Assembly: GCA_020444415.1 (NCBI GenBank)
Contig: JAHLLA010000001.1
Coordinates: forward strand, 1-64,000
Direction: 5' to 3'
DNA: 64,000 nucleotides
Source: Bacteroidota bacterium
GTDB lineage: Bacteria; Bacteroidota; Bacteroidia; Bacteroidales; F082
In this document: positions 8,284 to 17,349 of the stretch, piece by piece
How the letters are laid out: every line of letters begins with the position of its first letter
How positions within the stretch are numbered: position 1 is the stretch's first letter
Program-made: the position numbers and the translations under genes
The notes under the pieces: model-generated
What the model was told of the DNA's origin: nothing
The model's database searches: none
Seen by the model: the letters and a program-made list of their open reading frames with translations, nothing else

Positions 8284-8291
8284 CAAAAATA
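8284..8291 (-). promoter_or_regulatory. -7 box of the tRNA array
   Basis: TATTTTTG on the minus strand matches TAnnTTTG and is 12 bases upstream of the first (truncated) tRNA copy. Transcription would run through three truncated copies before reaching the intact tRNA. Confidence 0.55.
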
Positions 8292-8387
8292 AAAAAAACA
8301 ATTTCTCACCACCTATATAATCCAAAATATTTGATGTTTATCTTTGCTTTTATCCCATTAACTAAAAACCTATCCCCTTCTTTTTCT

Positions 8388-8395
8388 TAATTTTG
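8388..8395 (+). promoter_or_regulatory. -7 box for the DUF5063 gene
   Basis: TAATTTTG matches the consensus and lies 22 bases upstream of the ATG at 8418. A second match, TATCTTTG, is at 8339-8346. The two offer alternative starts. Confidence 0.5.
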
Positions 8396-8417
8396 CTATC
8401 AATTCAAATCAGCAACC

Positions 8418-8981
8418 ATGCCCAAAGAATCTTATCCCGATGATATCACACTCAGCAAACCCATCCTCGAACTGGTAACCGTTGCCAACGAGTTTTGCTA
8501 TTACCTCGACACCATTGAAAACAAATCGAAAACAGGTATCCTGGAATTCATGAACCGGATACTTCCCCTGCTATACCTGAAAGGTTCTCTGATACCCGAT
8601 ATGGAAGTGGAAAACCCCGATGCCAAAGAGCGATTTGTTACCCAGGAACAATGGGAAGAAGTTTTTAATGCCCTTCGCGAGAAATTTGGTAAACAGGATG
8701 AATTCTGGATCATCGACCCCTTATACATCAACGACACCGAGCCACTGAAAGCCAGCCTGGCTGAAAACCTGGCCGACATTTACCAGGACATGAAAGACCT
8801 GATCATGCTGTACCAGAAAAACACCTTCGATGCACGGCAAAATGCCATTTCCGACATCAAGGAATTATTCGGAACACACTGGGGCTACAGCATCGGGAAT
8901 GTATTTAACCGTATTCATCATTTATTGCACAGCGACGAGGCCGAACCACCACAATTTGAAAAATCACTGGACCTGTTTTAG
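8418..8981 (+). CDS. DUF5063 family protein
   Basis: 187 residues, soluble, mostly alpha-helical by composition, with no signal peptide. It resembles the Bacteroidota DUF5063 family: an N-terminal ILELVTVANEFCYYLD helix, a central ILPLLYLKGSLIPD segment and the highly characteristic ENLADIYQDMKDL plus HWGYSIGNVFNRIHHLL toward the C-terminus. The function of the family is unknown to me. It precedes feoAB on the same strand with an 89-base gap containing a dyad and a hairpin, so cotranscription is uncertain. GC content rises visibly from this gene onward compared with the region left of the tRNA. Confidence 0.8.
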   Translation: MPKESYPDDITLSKPILELVTVANEFCYYLDTIENKSKTGILEFMNRILPLLYLKGSLIPDMEVENPDAKERFVTQEQWEEVFNALREKFGKQDEFWIIDPLYINDTEPLKASLAENLADIYQDMKDLIMLYQKNTFDARQNAISDIKELFGTHWGYSIGNVFNRIHHLLHSDEAEPPQFEKSLDLF

Positions 8982-8988
8982 CATACAT

Positions 8989-9006
8989 ATACCCACATGT
9001 AGGTAT
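8989..9006. promoter_or_regulatory. 18-bp dyad upstream of feoAB, possible operator
   Basis: ATACCCACATGTAGGTAT is a dyad of nine pairs with one mismatch centred on ACATGT. It begins 7 bases after the DUF5063 stop and lies about 65 bases upstream of feoAB. Iron-uptake genes are normally controlled by Fur- or DtxR-type dimers, so an operator role is a reasonable guess. The sequence is not an evident canonical Fur box. Confidence 0.35.
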
Positions 9007-9027
9007 TTGAACATACGATTTATTCGC

Positions 9028-9050
9028 TTTTCTTTGCTTCGCAAAGAAAA
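9028..9050 (+). promoter_or_regulatory. Perfect 10-bp hairpin just upstream of feoAB
   Basis: TTTTCTTTGC / GCAAAGAAAA with a TTC loop ends 20 bases before the feoAB ATG and is followed by TTTATAAAGG, which carries the ribosome-binding AAAGG. It could be a terminator for the DUF5063 gene (weak T tail) or a hairpin in the feoAB leader. Confidence 0.45.
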
Positions 9051-9070
9051 TTTATAAAGGAATTCCCACC

Positions 9071-11590
9071 ATGACATTAGCGGACCTCAAAACAGGCGAA
9101 AAAGCCGTCATTACCAAGGTAAGAGGAAGAGGTGCATTTCGAAAAAGGATCATCGAGATGGGCTTTGTGGTGGGCAAGCAGGTGATCGTTGTGAAAAACG
9201 CACCACTCATGGATCCGATCGAATATAACATTCTCGGTTATGAAGTGTCGCTGCGGAAAACCGAAGCCGGCCTGATCGAAGTCTCCAAAAATGGCAACGG
9301 GGGAGTGCGTAATGATTTCAACGGGGTATTGCAGATCGAGCAATCACTGAACCTGGCTCCGGTTAAAAAAAGTAAGGTGATCAATGTGGCGCTGGTAGGC
9401 AACCCGAACAGCGGAAAAACCACCCTGTTCAACATTACCTCACATTCCAAAGAAAAGGTGGGTAATTATGGCGGCATCACCGTTGATGCCAAAAAAGCGA
9501 AATTTAAGCATAAGGGCTATACCTTTAATCTTGTAGATCTGCCCGGCACCTATTCCATCACCAGCTATACGCCTGAGGAATTGTATGTGCGCGACCACCT
9601 CATCAACGAACTGCCTGATGTGATATTAAATGTGGTGGATGCGTCCAACCTGGAAAGAAACTTATACCTCACCACCCAACTTATCGACCTCGACAGGAAG
9701 ATCGTGATCGCACTGAATATGTGGGACGAATTTGAAGAAAAAGGGGATGTTTTTGATTATAAAGCATTGGGAAAAATGATCGGTATACCGATGGTACCGA
9801 CCGTAAGCTCCAAAAACCAGGGAGTGCATGAATTATTTGAAAGAATAATTGATGTGTATGAAGACCAGGACCCAACCGTAAGGCATATTCACATTAATTA
9901 CGGTTTCCGTATTGAAAAGTCGATCAGGTTACTGCAGGAGTTGATCAGCAAGGAAGGCAATGAAAGACTGACCAGCAAGGTTGCACCACGCTATATTGCA
10001 TTAAAATTGCTGGAACAGGACCAGGAAGAACTGAAAAGAATTTCAAGATGCCAGAATGCAGCAGAAATTATGCGGGTAGCGGAAGAAGAAGCATTGGATA
10101 TTGAAAAATTCAGGAAAGAATCCGTAGAGACCGTGATCACCGATTCAAAGTATGGCTTTATTGAAGGTGCGCTCAAAGAAACGCTCAAACCTGATGAAGA
10201 AAAAAGCAAGATCACCCGAAGCCGCATCATTGATAATATCCTCACCAACAAGTTTCTAAGTTACCCCATCTTTTTACTGGCTATCTGGGTCACATTCCAA
10301 AGTACTTTTATCATTGGCGATTATCCGATGCAATGGATCGAGCAATTGGTAAGCTGGACAGGTTTGACACTCACTCAATTACTGCCTGACAATATAATAA
10401 GAGACTTGCTGGTAGATGGTATTTTGGGAGGTGTTGGCGGTGTTATTGTTTTCCTGCCGAACATTTTGATCCTGTTCTTTTTCATTACCCTGATGGAAGC
10501 CAGCGGTTATATGGCCCGGATTGCTTTTATCGTTGACAAACTAATGCATAAAGTGGGTCTGCATGGCAAATCATTCATCCCCATGCTGATGGGCTTTGGT
10601 TGCAATGTGCCGGCCATCATGGCTACCCGCACCATCGAAAATAAGAACGACCGCTTGGTGACCATGCTCATTTTGCCGTTCATGTCGTGCAGCGCCAGGT
10701 ACCCGGTTTATATCCTGCTGATCAGCGCCTTTTTTACTGAATTCCGCGGTACCATTTTATTTGCGATTTACCTGGCCGGAATTCTGCTTGCGGGGGCCGT
10801 CGCATGGATATTGAAAAAGACCATTTTTAAAGTGGAAACCGTCCCGTTCGTCATGGAACTCCCCCCCTATCGTGTTCCGACAGTCAGGTCAGTGCTGAAG
10901 CAAACCTGGTTTAAAGGGGAGCAATATTTGCGGAAAATGGGAACCATCATTTTAGCGGCGTCCATTATTATCTGGGCATTGAGTTATTTTCCGCGTGGTG
11001 AAAAAATTGACATCCAGTCAGAACAGAAAATTGCACAAACCGAGCAAATCTTTGCATCAGAGATGAACAAGGCAAGCCTGGATGAAGAAGAAATTGAATC
11101 GCTGGAGCTAAAGAAAACAGCAACGATTCAGGAAATCAACCTGGAACGCCAGCAATTAAAACAGGAACATTCATTTATTGGTCAATTGGGTAAATTCGTA
11201 GAACCCATCATCAGGCCACTTGGTTTCGATTGGAAGATGGGGGTTAGCCTGATCGCCGGTTCGGCGGCCAAAGAAATTGTGATCAGCACCATGGGTGTGC
11301 TGTATCAGTCTGATCCTGGCTTAAACGAAAATATTAACCTGATCGACAAGATCAAAGAGCAGAAATATACCGAAGGTCAGCGCGCCGGACAACCCGTTTT
11401 TACGCCTTTGGTGGCCATGTCGTTCATGTTGTTCATCCTCATTTACTTTCCATGTATCGCAGTGGTGGCAGCCATTAAAAATGAATCGGGAAAATGGAAA
11501 TGGTCTGTTTTCCTAACGGTATATACCACCTTGCTGGCATGGGTCGTATCTTTTCTCACTTACCAGGGTGGCACATTGCTCGGACTTTGA
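9071..11590 (+). CDS. feoB: Ferrous iron transporter, FeoA-FeoB fusion
   Basis: This 839-residue inner-membrane protein imports Fe2+. Residues 1-75 are a FeoA (SH3-like) domain (MTLADLKTGEKAVITKV, IIEMGFVVGKQV) fused to FeoB. The cytosolic G domain has G1 at 110-118 (GNPNSGKTT), G3 VDLPGTYS and G4 NMWD. The membrane part carries the two gate motifs, including MLMGFGCNVPAIMATRT with the conserved Cys near the pore, followed by the FeoB C-terminal region and final helices. The FeoA fusion replaces the separate feoA gene found in enterobacteria and is common in Bacteroidota. The start is ATG 9071 after AAAGG. The downstream TPR gene is convergent with a 2-base gap. A dyad and a hairpin upstream may carry iron control. 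Confidence 0.96.
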   Translation: MTLADLKTGEKAVITKVRGRGAFRKRIIEMGFVVGKQVIVVKNAPLMDPIEYNILGYEVSLRKTEAGLIEVSKNGNGGVRNDFNGVLQIEQSLNLAPVKKSKVINVALVGNPNSGKTTLFNITSHSKEKVGNYGGITVDAKKAKFKHKGYTFNLVDLPGTYSITSYTPEELYVRDHLINELPDVILNVVDASNLERNLYLTTQLIDLDRKIVIALNMWDEFEEKGDVFDYKALGKMIGIPMVPTVSSKNQGVHELFERIIDVYEDQDPTVRHIHINYGFRIEKSIRLLQELISKEGNERLTSKVAPRYIALKLLEQDQEELKRISRCQNAAEIMRVAEEEALDIEKFRKESVETVITDSKYGFIEGALKETLKPDEEKSKITRSRIIDNILTNKFLSYPIFLLAIWVTFQSTFIIGDYPMQWIEQLVSWTGLTLTQLLPDNIIRDLLVDGILGGVGGVIVFLPNILILFFFITLMEASGYMARIAFIVDKLMHKVGLHGKSFIPMLMGFGCNVPAIMATRTIENKNDRLVTMLILPFMSCSARYPVYILLISAFFTEFRGTILFAIYLAGILLAGAVAWILKKTIFKVETVPFVMELPPYRVPTVRSVLKQTWFKGEQYLRKMGTIILAASIIIWALSYFPRGEKIDIQSEQKIAQTEQIFASEMNKASLDEEEIESLELKKTATIQEINLERQQLKQEHSFIGQLGKFVEPIIRPLGFDWKMGVSLIAGSAAKEIVISTMGVLYQSDPGLNENINLIDKIKEQKYTEGQRAGQPVFTPLVAMSFMLFILIYFPCIAVVAAIKNESGKWKWSVFLTVYTTLLAWVVSFLTYQGGTLLGL

Positions 11591-11592
11591 TC

Positions 11593-12600
11593 CTATTGTT
11601 TCAGGCGATTCAATCCTTCAATAGCCAGCGGATAATTGGTATGCAATTCAAGCGCCTGCCTGTATTTTGAGATCGCTTCCGGATATAAACCCTGGGCTTC
11701 GTATGTTCTTCCTAAATTATATACCGCTTCTACATATGATGGATCAATATTCAGTGCTTGCTGGAATGCATTTGCAGCACCTTCAAAATCCTCATGCTCC
11801 ACCAACAGAATATAGCCTTTGTTGTAAAAAGCCTTTTTATTCAATGGATAGCTACTAATCACTTTGTCGTAATAAGCTAATGCCGTTTCATAATCGCCCA
11901 ATCCCTGGTAAAATCTTGCCATGCTGAACAATGTGAATTCATCATTGGGCTTGGCACGCAGAGCAGCGTTATAATAATCAAGGGCAACCGTATCATTTAA
12001 TTGCTGGTAAATGGAACCCAGTTGAATCAATACCCGGTAATGAGTTGTATCCATATTGGATGCGATCCGCAGGTGGGTGATCGCATTATTGGTATCGCCC
12101 TCTTCTAAAAATGCAATGCCTTTTAAAAAGAAGGCCTGTTCATTATTCTGGTTGATGGCAAGGGCCACATCTGCACTTTTTTTAGCCATCGAATAATTTT
12201 TAATCATCAGATACGTCTCTGCCAATTTAATATATGCCTGCTCATCGTTGGGATCAAGTTCTGCAGCTTTACGTAAGGCTGAAACGGCACTTTCAATATT
12301 TCCCAACACAAAGTACAGATCGGAAAGCAACAGGAAGTTTTCAGGTGCAGTGGGTTCAATTTCCAGGGCCATATTCACATCCCTGAATGCCGGGTCCACT
12401 TTTCCGGTTTCAAGGTTCAAATAAGCCCGTTTCAGGAATAGTTTATAATCACTCGAATCCTTTGAAATCAAGTTTGTCATAATATCAATGGAGTCGGCAG
12501 AAGTGATGTACCTTTCTTCTTTATCAGTTGAATTATTTTTTTGCTGCTCACAACTGCTGAAAGCCATGATCAGCACACCTAAAAGAATTAATAATCGCAT
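11593..12600 (-). CDS. TPR-repeat lipoprotein
   Basis: 335 residues with a lipoprotein signal (MRLLILLGVLIMAFSSCEQQ, lipobox Cys at 17), so it is probably anchored in a membrane facing the periplasm. The rest is about eight consecutive tetratricopeptide repeats (for instance AAENFLL-type and YAEAVYNLGRTYEAQGLYPEA units with the usual small/large residue pattern), which form a protein-binding scaffold. The substrate is not predictable. It follows recA on the same strand after 33 bases and may be cotranscribed. The 3' end nearly abuts feoB (convergent). Confidence 0.85.
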   Translation of the reverse strand: MRLLILLGVLIMAFSSCEQQKNNSTDKEERYITSADSIDIMTNLISKDSSDYKLFLKRAYLNLETGKVDPAFRDVNMALEIEPTAPENFLLLSDLYFVLGNIESAVSALRKAAELDPNDEQAYIKLAETYLMIKNYSMAKKSADVALAINQNNEQAFFLKGIAFLEEGDTNNAITHLRIASNMDTTHYRVLIQLGSIYQQLNDTVALDYYNAALRAKPNDEFTLFSMARFYQGLGDYETALAYYDKVISSYPLNKKAFYNKGYILLVEHEDFEGAANAFQQALNIDPSYVEAVYNLGRTYEAQGLYPEAISKYRQALELHTNYPLAIEGLNRLKQ

Positions 12601-12633
12601 TTTGATAAAGAAATTAAAGACAGAATGATAAAA

Positions 12634-13659
12634 TTAGTTTGCGTTCAGCGCCTCCATAATCTTGGTTTCAAGTTCTTCCACCAGGTCAGGATTATCCAGT
12701 AAGAGCCCTTTTACAGCATCCCTGCCCTGCCCAAGTTTGGTGTCGCCATAGCTGAACCATGAGCCACTTTTGTTGATGATGTTAAAATCAACACCCAGGT
12801 CGATGATCTCACCCACTTTTGAGATGCCCTCACCATAGATAATATCAAATTCGGCTTTGCGGAATGGGGGCGCCACTTTGTTTTTGACAACCTTAACGCG
12901 GGTCCGGTTACCAGTTACATTTTCTGTATCTTTTATCTGGCTGATCCTGCGTATATCCAGTCGTACAGAGGCATAAAATTTCAATGCATTGCCACCGGTT
13001 GTGGTTTCAGGGTTGCCAAACATAACACCGATCTTTTCCCTTAACTGGTTAATGAATATACAGATGGTACCCGTTTTGCTGATATTGGCAGTAAGCTTAC
13101 GCAGTGCCTGCGACATCAAACGTGCCTGGAGGCCCATTTTAGAATCTCCCATTTCACCTTCAATTTCGCTTTTAGGCGTCAGAGCTGCCACCGAGTCGAT
13201 CACCACCACATCAATAGCTGCAGACCGGATCAGGCTATCGGCTATTTCCAGTGCCTGCTCACCGTTATCGGGCTGAGAGATCAACAGGTTCTGAATATCC
13301 ACACCCAATTTGTCAGCGTAAAACCTGTCGAACGCATGCTCCGCATCAATAAAGGCTGCAATACCACCGGCTTTTTGCGCTTCGGCAACAATATGCAAAG
13401 CCAGGGTAGTTTTTCCTGATGACTCAGGGCCGTATATTTCAACAACCCTTCCTTTTGGAATGCCACCTACACCCAGGGCATAATTCAATCCGATTGATCC
13501 GGTGGAAACGGCTTCCACTTTATCAATCGCATCATCACCAAGTTTCATGATCGTACCCTTGCCATATGATTTTTCAATCTTACCGAGTGTTGCTTCCAGT
13601 GCTTTTAATTTTTGTTCTTTGATCTTGTCGTTGTTCTCTTTCGCTTTATCGCTGGTCAT
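12634..13659 (-). CDS. recA: Recombinase RecA
   Basis: A DNA-dependent ATPase of 341 residues that forms filaments on single-stranded DNA for homologous recombination and SOS induction. It has Walker [10 protein letters not shown], Walker [11 protein letters not shown], the L2 loop region [19 protein letters not shown] and the family motif [14 protein letters not shown]. Full length for the family. It is 11 bases downstream of bcp on the same strand and 33 bases upstream of the TPR lipoprotein. No SOS-type operator was recognised upstream. Confidence 0.98.
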   Translation of the reverse strand: MTSDKAKENNDKIKEQKLKALEATLGKIEKSYGKGTIMKLGDDAIDKVEAVSTGSIGLNYALGVGGIPKGRVVEIYGPESSGKTTLALHIVAEAQKAGGIAAFIDAEHAFDRFYADKLGVDIQNLLISQPDNGEQALEIADSLIRSAAIDVVVIDSVAALTPKSEIEGEMGDSKMGLQARLMSQALRKLTANISKTGTICIFINQLREKIGVMFGNPETTTGGNALKFYASVRLDIRRISQIKDTENVTGNRTRVKVVKNKVAPPFRKAEFDIIYGEGISKVGEIIDLGVDFNIINKSGSWFSYGDTKLGQGRDAVKGLLLDNPDLVEELETKIMEALNAN

Positions 13660-13670
13660 AGTCGTTATTG

Positions 13671-14129
13671 TTATATTGTTTCTAATATCTGGTTCGTATG
13701 ATCTTTTGTTTTCACTTTCGTGAATACCTCCTGGATAATGCCTTTTTCGTCGATTACAAATGTAGTTCTAAGCAACCCCTCGTATTCACGTCCGTAAAGC
13801 TTCTTGGGGCCCCAGGCGCCGTATGCTTTGATGATGGTTTTATCTTCATCGGCAATTAAAGGGAAGGGCAAATCATACTTTTCAATAAATTTCTGATGTG
13901 ATTTTTGACTGTCGGGGCTAACGCCTACCACCTGGTATCCTTTTGAAAGCCACATTTCGTAATTATCTCTTAAATCACATGCTTCTGAGGTACAACCGGG
14001 TGTGTTATCTTTCGGGTAAAAATAAAGGATCAGTTTTTTTCCTTTATAATCACTTAATTGTATCTTCTTCCCGTCCTGATCGAGTCCAGAAAAATCAGGA
14101 GCCGCATCTTCTTTTTCTAATTTCTTCAT
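13671..14129 (-). CDS. bcp: Thiol peroxidase, Bcp/PrxQ type
   Basis: A 152-residue peroxiredoxin that reduces H2O2 and organic peroxides with electrons from thioredoxin. The peroxidatic Cys46 and resolving Cys51 lie in [15 protein letters not shown], the atypical 2-Cys PrxQ arrangement. The start is taken at ATG 14127-14129 ([13 protein letters not shown]), because an upstream in-frame ATG at 14147 is too close to the -7 box at 14145-14152. It is the first gene of an apparent bcp-recA-TPR transcription unit. Confidence 0.95.
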   Translation of the reverse strand: MKKLEKEDAAPDFSGLDQDGKKIQLSDYKGKKLILYFYPKDNTPGCTSEACDLRDNYEMWLSKGYQVVGVSPDSQKSHQKFIEKYDLPFPLIADEDKTIIKAYGAWGPKKLYGREYEGLLRTTFVIDEKGIIQEVFTKVKTKDHTNQILETI

Positions 14130-14144
14130 TGTTTTCGCTTTGTA

Positions 14145-14152
14145 CAAAGATA
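14145..14152 (-). promoter_or_regulatory. Promoter of bcp-recA
   Basis: TATCTTTG (TAnnTTTG) on the minus strand, 15 bases upstream of the bcp ATG. A TTTG lies 24 bases further upstream, slightly more than the usual 17-23. The position rules out the longer bcp start. Confidence 0.55.
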
Positions 14153-14208
14153 GCTTAAAATATACTTTTGATATTTCAAAAAAACATTTAAAATTTGATT
14201 AATTTAAA

Positions 14209-16317
14209 TTAATACACGATAAACTTTCTCAGCTCTGACGACTTCCCTTCAGTAATGATTTTATAGAAATAAACACCAGGTAAAAAAGGAGTTACATCCA
14301 GCACAATTTCTGTTTCACTCTTGCTTACCGGTACTGAAATAATCTCATTTCCATGTGAATCAAATACCTTCAACACTCCATGCCCTTTCAGACTTACAGG
14401 AATTGCTGTTTTTTCATTTGCAGGATTGGGCATATTTTGACCTAAAAATAAATCTGAAAGAGCATCCTCATATTCTTCTGTCGATAACATGTTATCGAAC
14501 CAGTAATACGTTTGTCGCAAGATTTGGTTAGTAACAGGCACCTGACCAATCATTTCAAGTCCACAGGCAAAATAGATCATTTTAAAGGTATTTGTTTCGG
14601 CTTTAACTACCGCGGCAATATCATTTGATTCATAATAAAATACTTCGTCAGCGCCATCCCGTGCTGCTATGTTATCAGGATATGTATTTCCGTCATAAAT
14701 ATCTACCAGAAAAGCATTCGGGACTTTTGAATATACTTCATCACTGGTATTTGCATAAAGAATATGGTTGGTTGAATTGCCATCATTGAGGTAATCTGAA
14801 AACAGGTAATTCTGATAAAAATCTGTAGCCTCTGGCGAACCATGAGAATTTACCGCACCACTCATAAAATCCCAACCTATATCCTGTCCGGAAATTAAGA
14901 GGTTTCCACCATTGTTCATGAATGTTTTAACTGATTGAATCTGATCAATTGTTAATGATGGAAATGTCCAGGCGATATTCAGATAGATATTCCTGACATC
15001 ATCAAATGCCCTGTCGTTTGTTCCCTGCACAAATAAATCAGCAGGAATAGTTGATTGTGTAGTACAACCCGCTGAAGCCAGCCCATCTGAGAACACATAA
15101 TCATAATATCCTGACTCAGGTCCCCCTGCCCCATTCACGATGAGGTCGGTTACATTAGAAATTACATAAAACTTCTTATATCTCTCAGGTGCTTCGGGGT
15201 AAGAAACGGATCGCATTTTAATAAAAAAAGACACCATTCCGGGGGTGGCTCCTGGTATTATCTCAAAACGGACCTGATGATTCTCATGTGGCTCAAGCAT
15301 TACCATTGCTGTATCCGTATAAGTTTGTCCATTATATTTAAAAACAGCTTCCCAGTCTTCAGGCATTTGAATGGCTTCCAGAATGATTTCAAATGTTTCT
15401 GTTCCTGTAAGCGCACTGTTGGTTAACATTGTAAAACCGGTGATGGTATCAGGCATACCTTTTTTAACCTGTACCGTATCCACCAGGTGCACATCTCCGA
15501 TGAACATATTACTGCCATTAATGGCCTTTATGACGGCACCGCTGTATATCTCCTGTCGTGATTCAGCTACAAATACGGCCACTTCACAATTCTCAACTAC
15601 TACAGGTATTTCACTAATATGAATCGGTACTTCGTACGTATATTCTTTGCGGACAAATGTTCCCTGTGTTGTTTCTGTTATCAACTCACCCCATTGCCCC
15701 GTGATCAAGTCGCGAAGCACATGCATATGCACATAGTCATTCCCACCGGTGCCGCCTATTTGCGGTCCAAGTAACTGGTTTTGAAGCAAGGCAATATTTA
15801 AACGGTTTGTTGGGTGAGGGCTGCTGGCTGTATAATATAATTCCACAACTATGTGTAGTTCCCTTTTTATCGAATCGAAGAAAGATTGTACTCCAACATT
15901 AACCGGCGACACTTCTTCCATAATTTTATGAGCGCTTACGATCCAATCACCCCTGCTCATTGCCGTATTCGTTCCATTAAAAACATGCCTGTTTACAGTT
16001 GCCATCGGGTAACCATGAACACCAGCCTGCCATGCTAAAGAATCGCCCCAACTGGTCCTGAAATCGGGATCACCCTGCTGTGGCACAGCATAACTTCCCT
16101 GATGAAGGGAAATGATAGCAACACGGTTTGGATTTTGAGCCATCAACGCTTGTCCGATAGCATGTCCATCAGGGCAATAGCCACAATAAATTCCGGTATA
16201 CTCCTCTAATATAACGTTCTTTGGTTGCGGGTCCGTCGAAACCAGGGTTTGCGCTGATATATAATGTACTATCAACATTAAAATAAAAACTGATATGCTA
16301 GATTTATCAAAAGTCAT
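14209..16317 (-). CDS. Secreted Omp28-like protein with T9SS sorting tail
   Basis: 702 residues. A signal peptide (to ISAQ, ~residue 22) precedes an Omp28-type thioredoxin-like domain with a CxxC-like motif (EEYTGIYCGYCPDGHAIG, ~35-55), characteristic of a Bacteroidota surface family. The middle holds beta-sandwich segments and a region resembling a glutamine amidotransferase-like fold (NNGGNLLISGQDIGWDF). The last ~80 residues (NMPNPANEKTAIPV ... GVYFYKI ... LRKFIVY) are a type A T9SS C-terminal sorting domain, so it is carried across the outer membrane and attached to the surface or released. The substrate is unknown. It overlaps nothing and ends one base before the nth gene begins its span on the same strand. 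Confidence 0.88.
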   Translation of the reverse strand: MTFDKSSISVFILMLIVHYISAQTLVSTDPQPKNVILEEYTGIYCGYCPDGHAIGQALMAQNPNRVAIISLHQGSYAVPQQGDPDFRTSWGDSLAWQAGVHGYPMATVNRHVFNGTNTAMSRGDWIVSAHKIMEEVSPVNVGVQSFFDSIKRELHIVVELYYTASSPHPTNRLNIALLQNQLLGPQIGGTGGNDYVHMHVLRDLITGQWGELITETTQGTFVRKEYTYEVPIHISEIPVVVENCEVAVFVAESRQEIYSGAVIKAINGSNMFIGDVHLVDTVQVKKGMPDTITGFTMLTNSALTGTETFEIILEAIQMPEDWEAVFKYNGQTYTDTAMVMLEPHENHQVRFEIIPGATPGMVSFFIKMRSVSYPEAPERYKKFYVISNVTDLIVNGAGGPESGYYDYVFSDGLASAGCTTQSTIPADLFVQGTNDRAFDDVRNIYLNIAWTFPSLTIDQIQSVKTFMNNGGNLLISGQDIGWDFMSGAVNSHGSPEATDFYQNYLFSDYLNDGNSTNHILYANTSDEVYSKVPNAFLVDIYDGNTYPDNIAARDGADEVFYYESNDIAAVVKAETNTFKMIYFACGLEMIGQVPVTNQILRQTYYWFDNMLSTEEYEDALSDLFLGQNMPNPANEKTAIPVSLKGHGVLKVFDSHGNEIISVPVSKSETEIVLDVTPFLPGVYFYKIITEGKSSELRKFIVY

Positions 16318-16318
16318 T

Positions 16319-16963
16319 TTACTTAAAACTTAATTTATTATAATAACGGCAGAAATTTGTTAAGCCACAGGTATCACATTTGGGTTTGCGTGCCACACAT
16401 ACATACCTTCCATGAAGGATTAACCAGTGGTGCGCTAACGGGATCAACTCTTCAGGAATATGTTTCACCAGTTCTTTTTCCGTCTGCAGGGGATTTTTTG
16501 AACGGGTTGTCAGCCCGATCCTTTCTGATACCCTGAATACATGCGTATCAACTGCCATAGCAGGTTTATTAAATACTACCGAAGCAATCACATTGGCCGT
16601 TTTTCTTCCAACACCGGGCAACTTCTGTAAATCGTCAATTTCGCTGGGGACCACTCCATCAAACTCCTGAAGTAGTTTTTTTGCCATACCAGAAAGATGT
16701 TTGGCTTTATTGTTCGGGTATGAACAACTTTTGATCAATTCGAATATCAATTCTATGTCAGCTTCAGCAAGGGATTCTACGGTTGGAAACTGCTTAAAAA
16801 AATCCTGTGTGATAATATTCACACGTTTATCGGTACACTGAGCTGATAGGATAACTGCAACGATCAACTCGTAGGGAGTACGATATGCCAGTTCTGTTTC
16901 TGCGACCGGCATATGTGATTTAAAATATTCTATTACAAGTTTATACCTTTCTTTTTTCGTCAC
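16319..16963 (-). CDS. nth: Endonuclease III
   Basis: A 214-residue base-excision repair glycosylase/AP lyase for oxidised pyrimidines. The helix-hairpin-helix LPGVGRKTANVIASVVF carries the catalytic Lys, followed by AVDTHVFRVSERIGL with the catalytic Asp. The C-terminus has the [4Fe-4S] pattern C-x6-C-x2-C-x5-C (CVARKPKCDTCGLTNFC). The start is GTG at 16961-16963, the only in-frame start that keeps the family N-terminus MTKKERYKLVIEYF. It immediately precedes the Omp28-like gene on the same strand, and a terminator separates it from the upstream sigma-factor operon. Confidence 0.97.
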   Translation of the reverse strand: MTKKERYKLVIEYFKSHMPVAETELAYRTPYELIVAVILSAQCTDKRVNIITQDFFKQFPTVESLAEADIELIFELIKSCSYPNNKAKHLSGMAKKLLQEFDGVVPSEIDDLQKLPGVGRKTANVIASVVFNKPAMAVDTHVFRVSERIGLTTRSKNPLQTEKELVKHIPEELIPLAHHWLILHGRYVCVARKPKCDTCGLTNFCRYYNKLSFK

Positions 16964-16988
16964 CTGGGATTCAATTTAGAGGTACAAG

Positions 16989-17020
16989 ATAAAAAAAACC
17001 GCTATTATAAATAACAGCGG
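16989..17020 (-). terminator. Terminator of the sigma-factor operon
   Basis: On the minus strand an 11-base-arm stem (CCGCTGTTAT / ATAATAGCGG type, 16999-17020) is followed by a run of eight Ts. It lies 25 bases after the small gene's stop. The plus strand also ends in a T run, so it may be bidirectional. Confidence 0.8.
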
Positions 17021-17045
17021 CTCATTTTTTTTACTAATTCTCAGA

Positions 17046-17231
17046 TTAGTTCAGAAGGAAATTTACGCTTCCCAAACTCTCGGTTTTAATCACTTTTAGT
17101 GCTGCAGCATATCCAAACACGAATTTCATGGTCAGTTTCGATGGTTGACATCCGGAAGCTTTGATATGCTTGCTTATTTTTTGATTGTTGGGAAGATCCT
17201 TCGATTCTTCAGGTGTAAAAGATTTGATCAT
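17046..17231 (-). CDS. Small conserved-looking protein downstream of an ECF sigma factor
   Basis: 61 residues with no signal peptide and no Cys pair. The C-terminal half (KLTMKFVFGYAAALKVIKT...VNFLLN) resembles the short proteins, ending in a YSxALxVxxT...LN pattern, that I recall following ECF sigma genes in many Bacteroidota. It sits between the sigma gene (118 bases upstream, same strand) and a strong terminator, which supports a real gene in that transcript. A role as a modulator of the sigma factor is inference from position only. Confidence 0.65.
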   Translation of the reverse strand: MIKSFTPEESKDLPNNQKISKHIKASGCQPSKLTMKFVFGYAAALKVIKTESLGSVNFLLN

Positions 17232-17349
17232 AGATACGTTTTAATTGAACATATTTTTTTTATTCAATAACGACCTTATGATAAATATATTATTTGCCGG
17301 CTCATTTTTTTAACAAATACCGGAAATCAGGATGTCATGTAAGCAGAAA

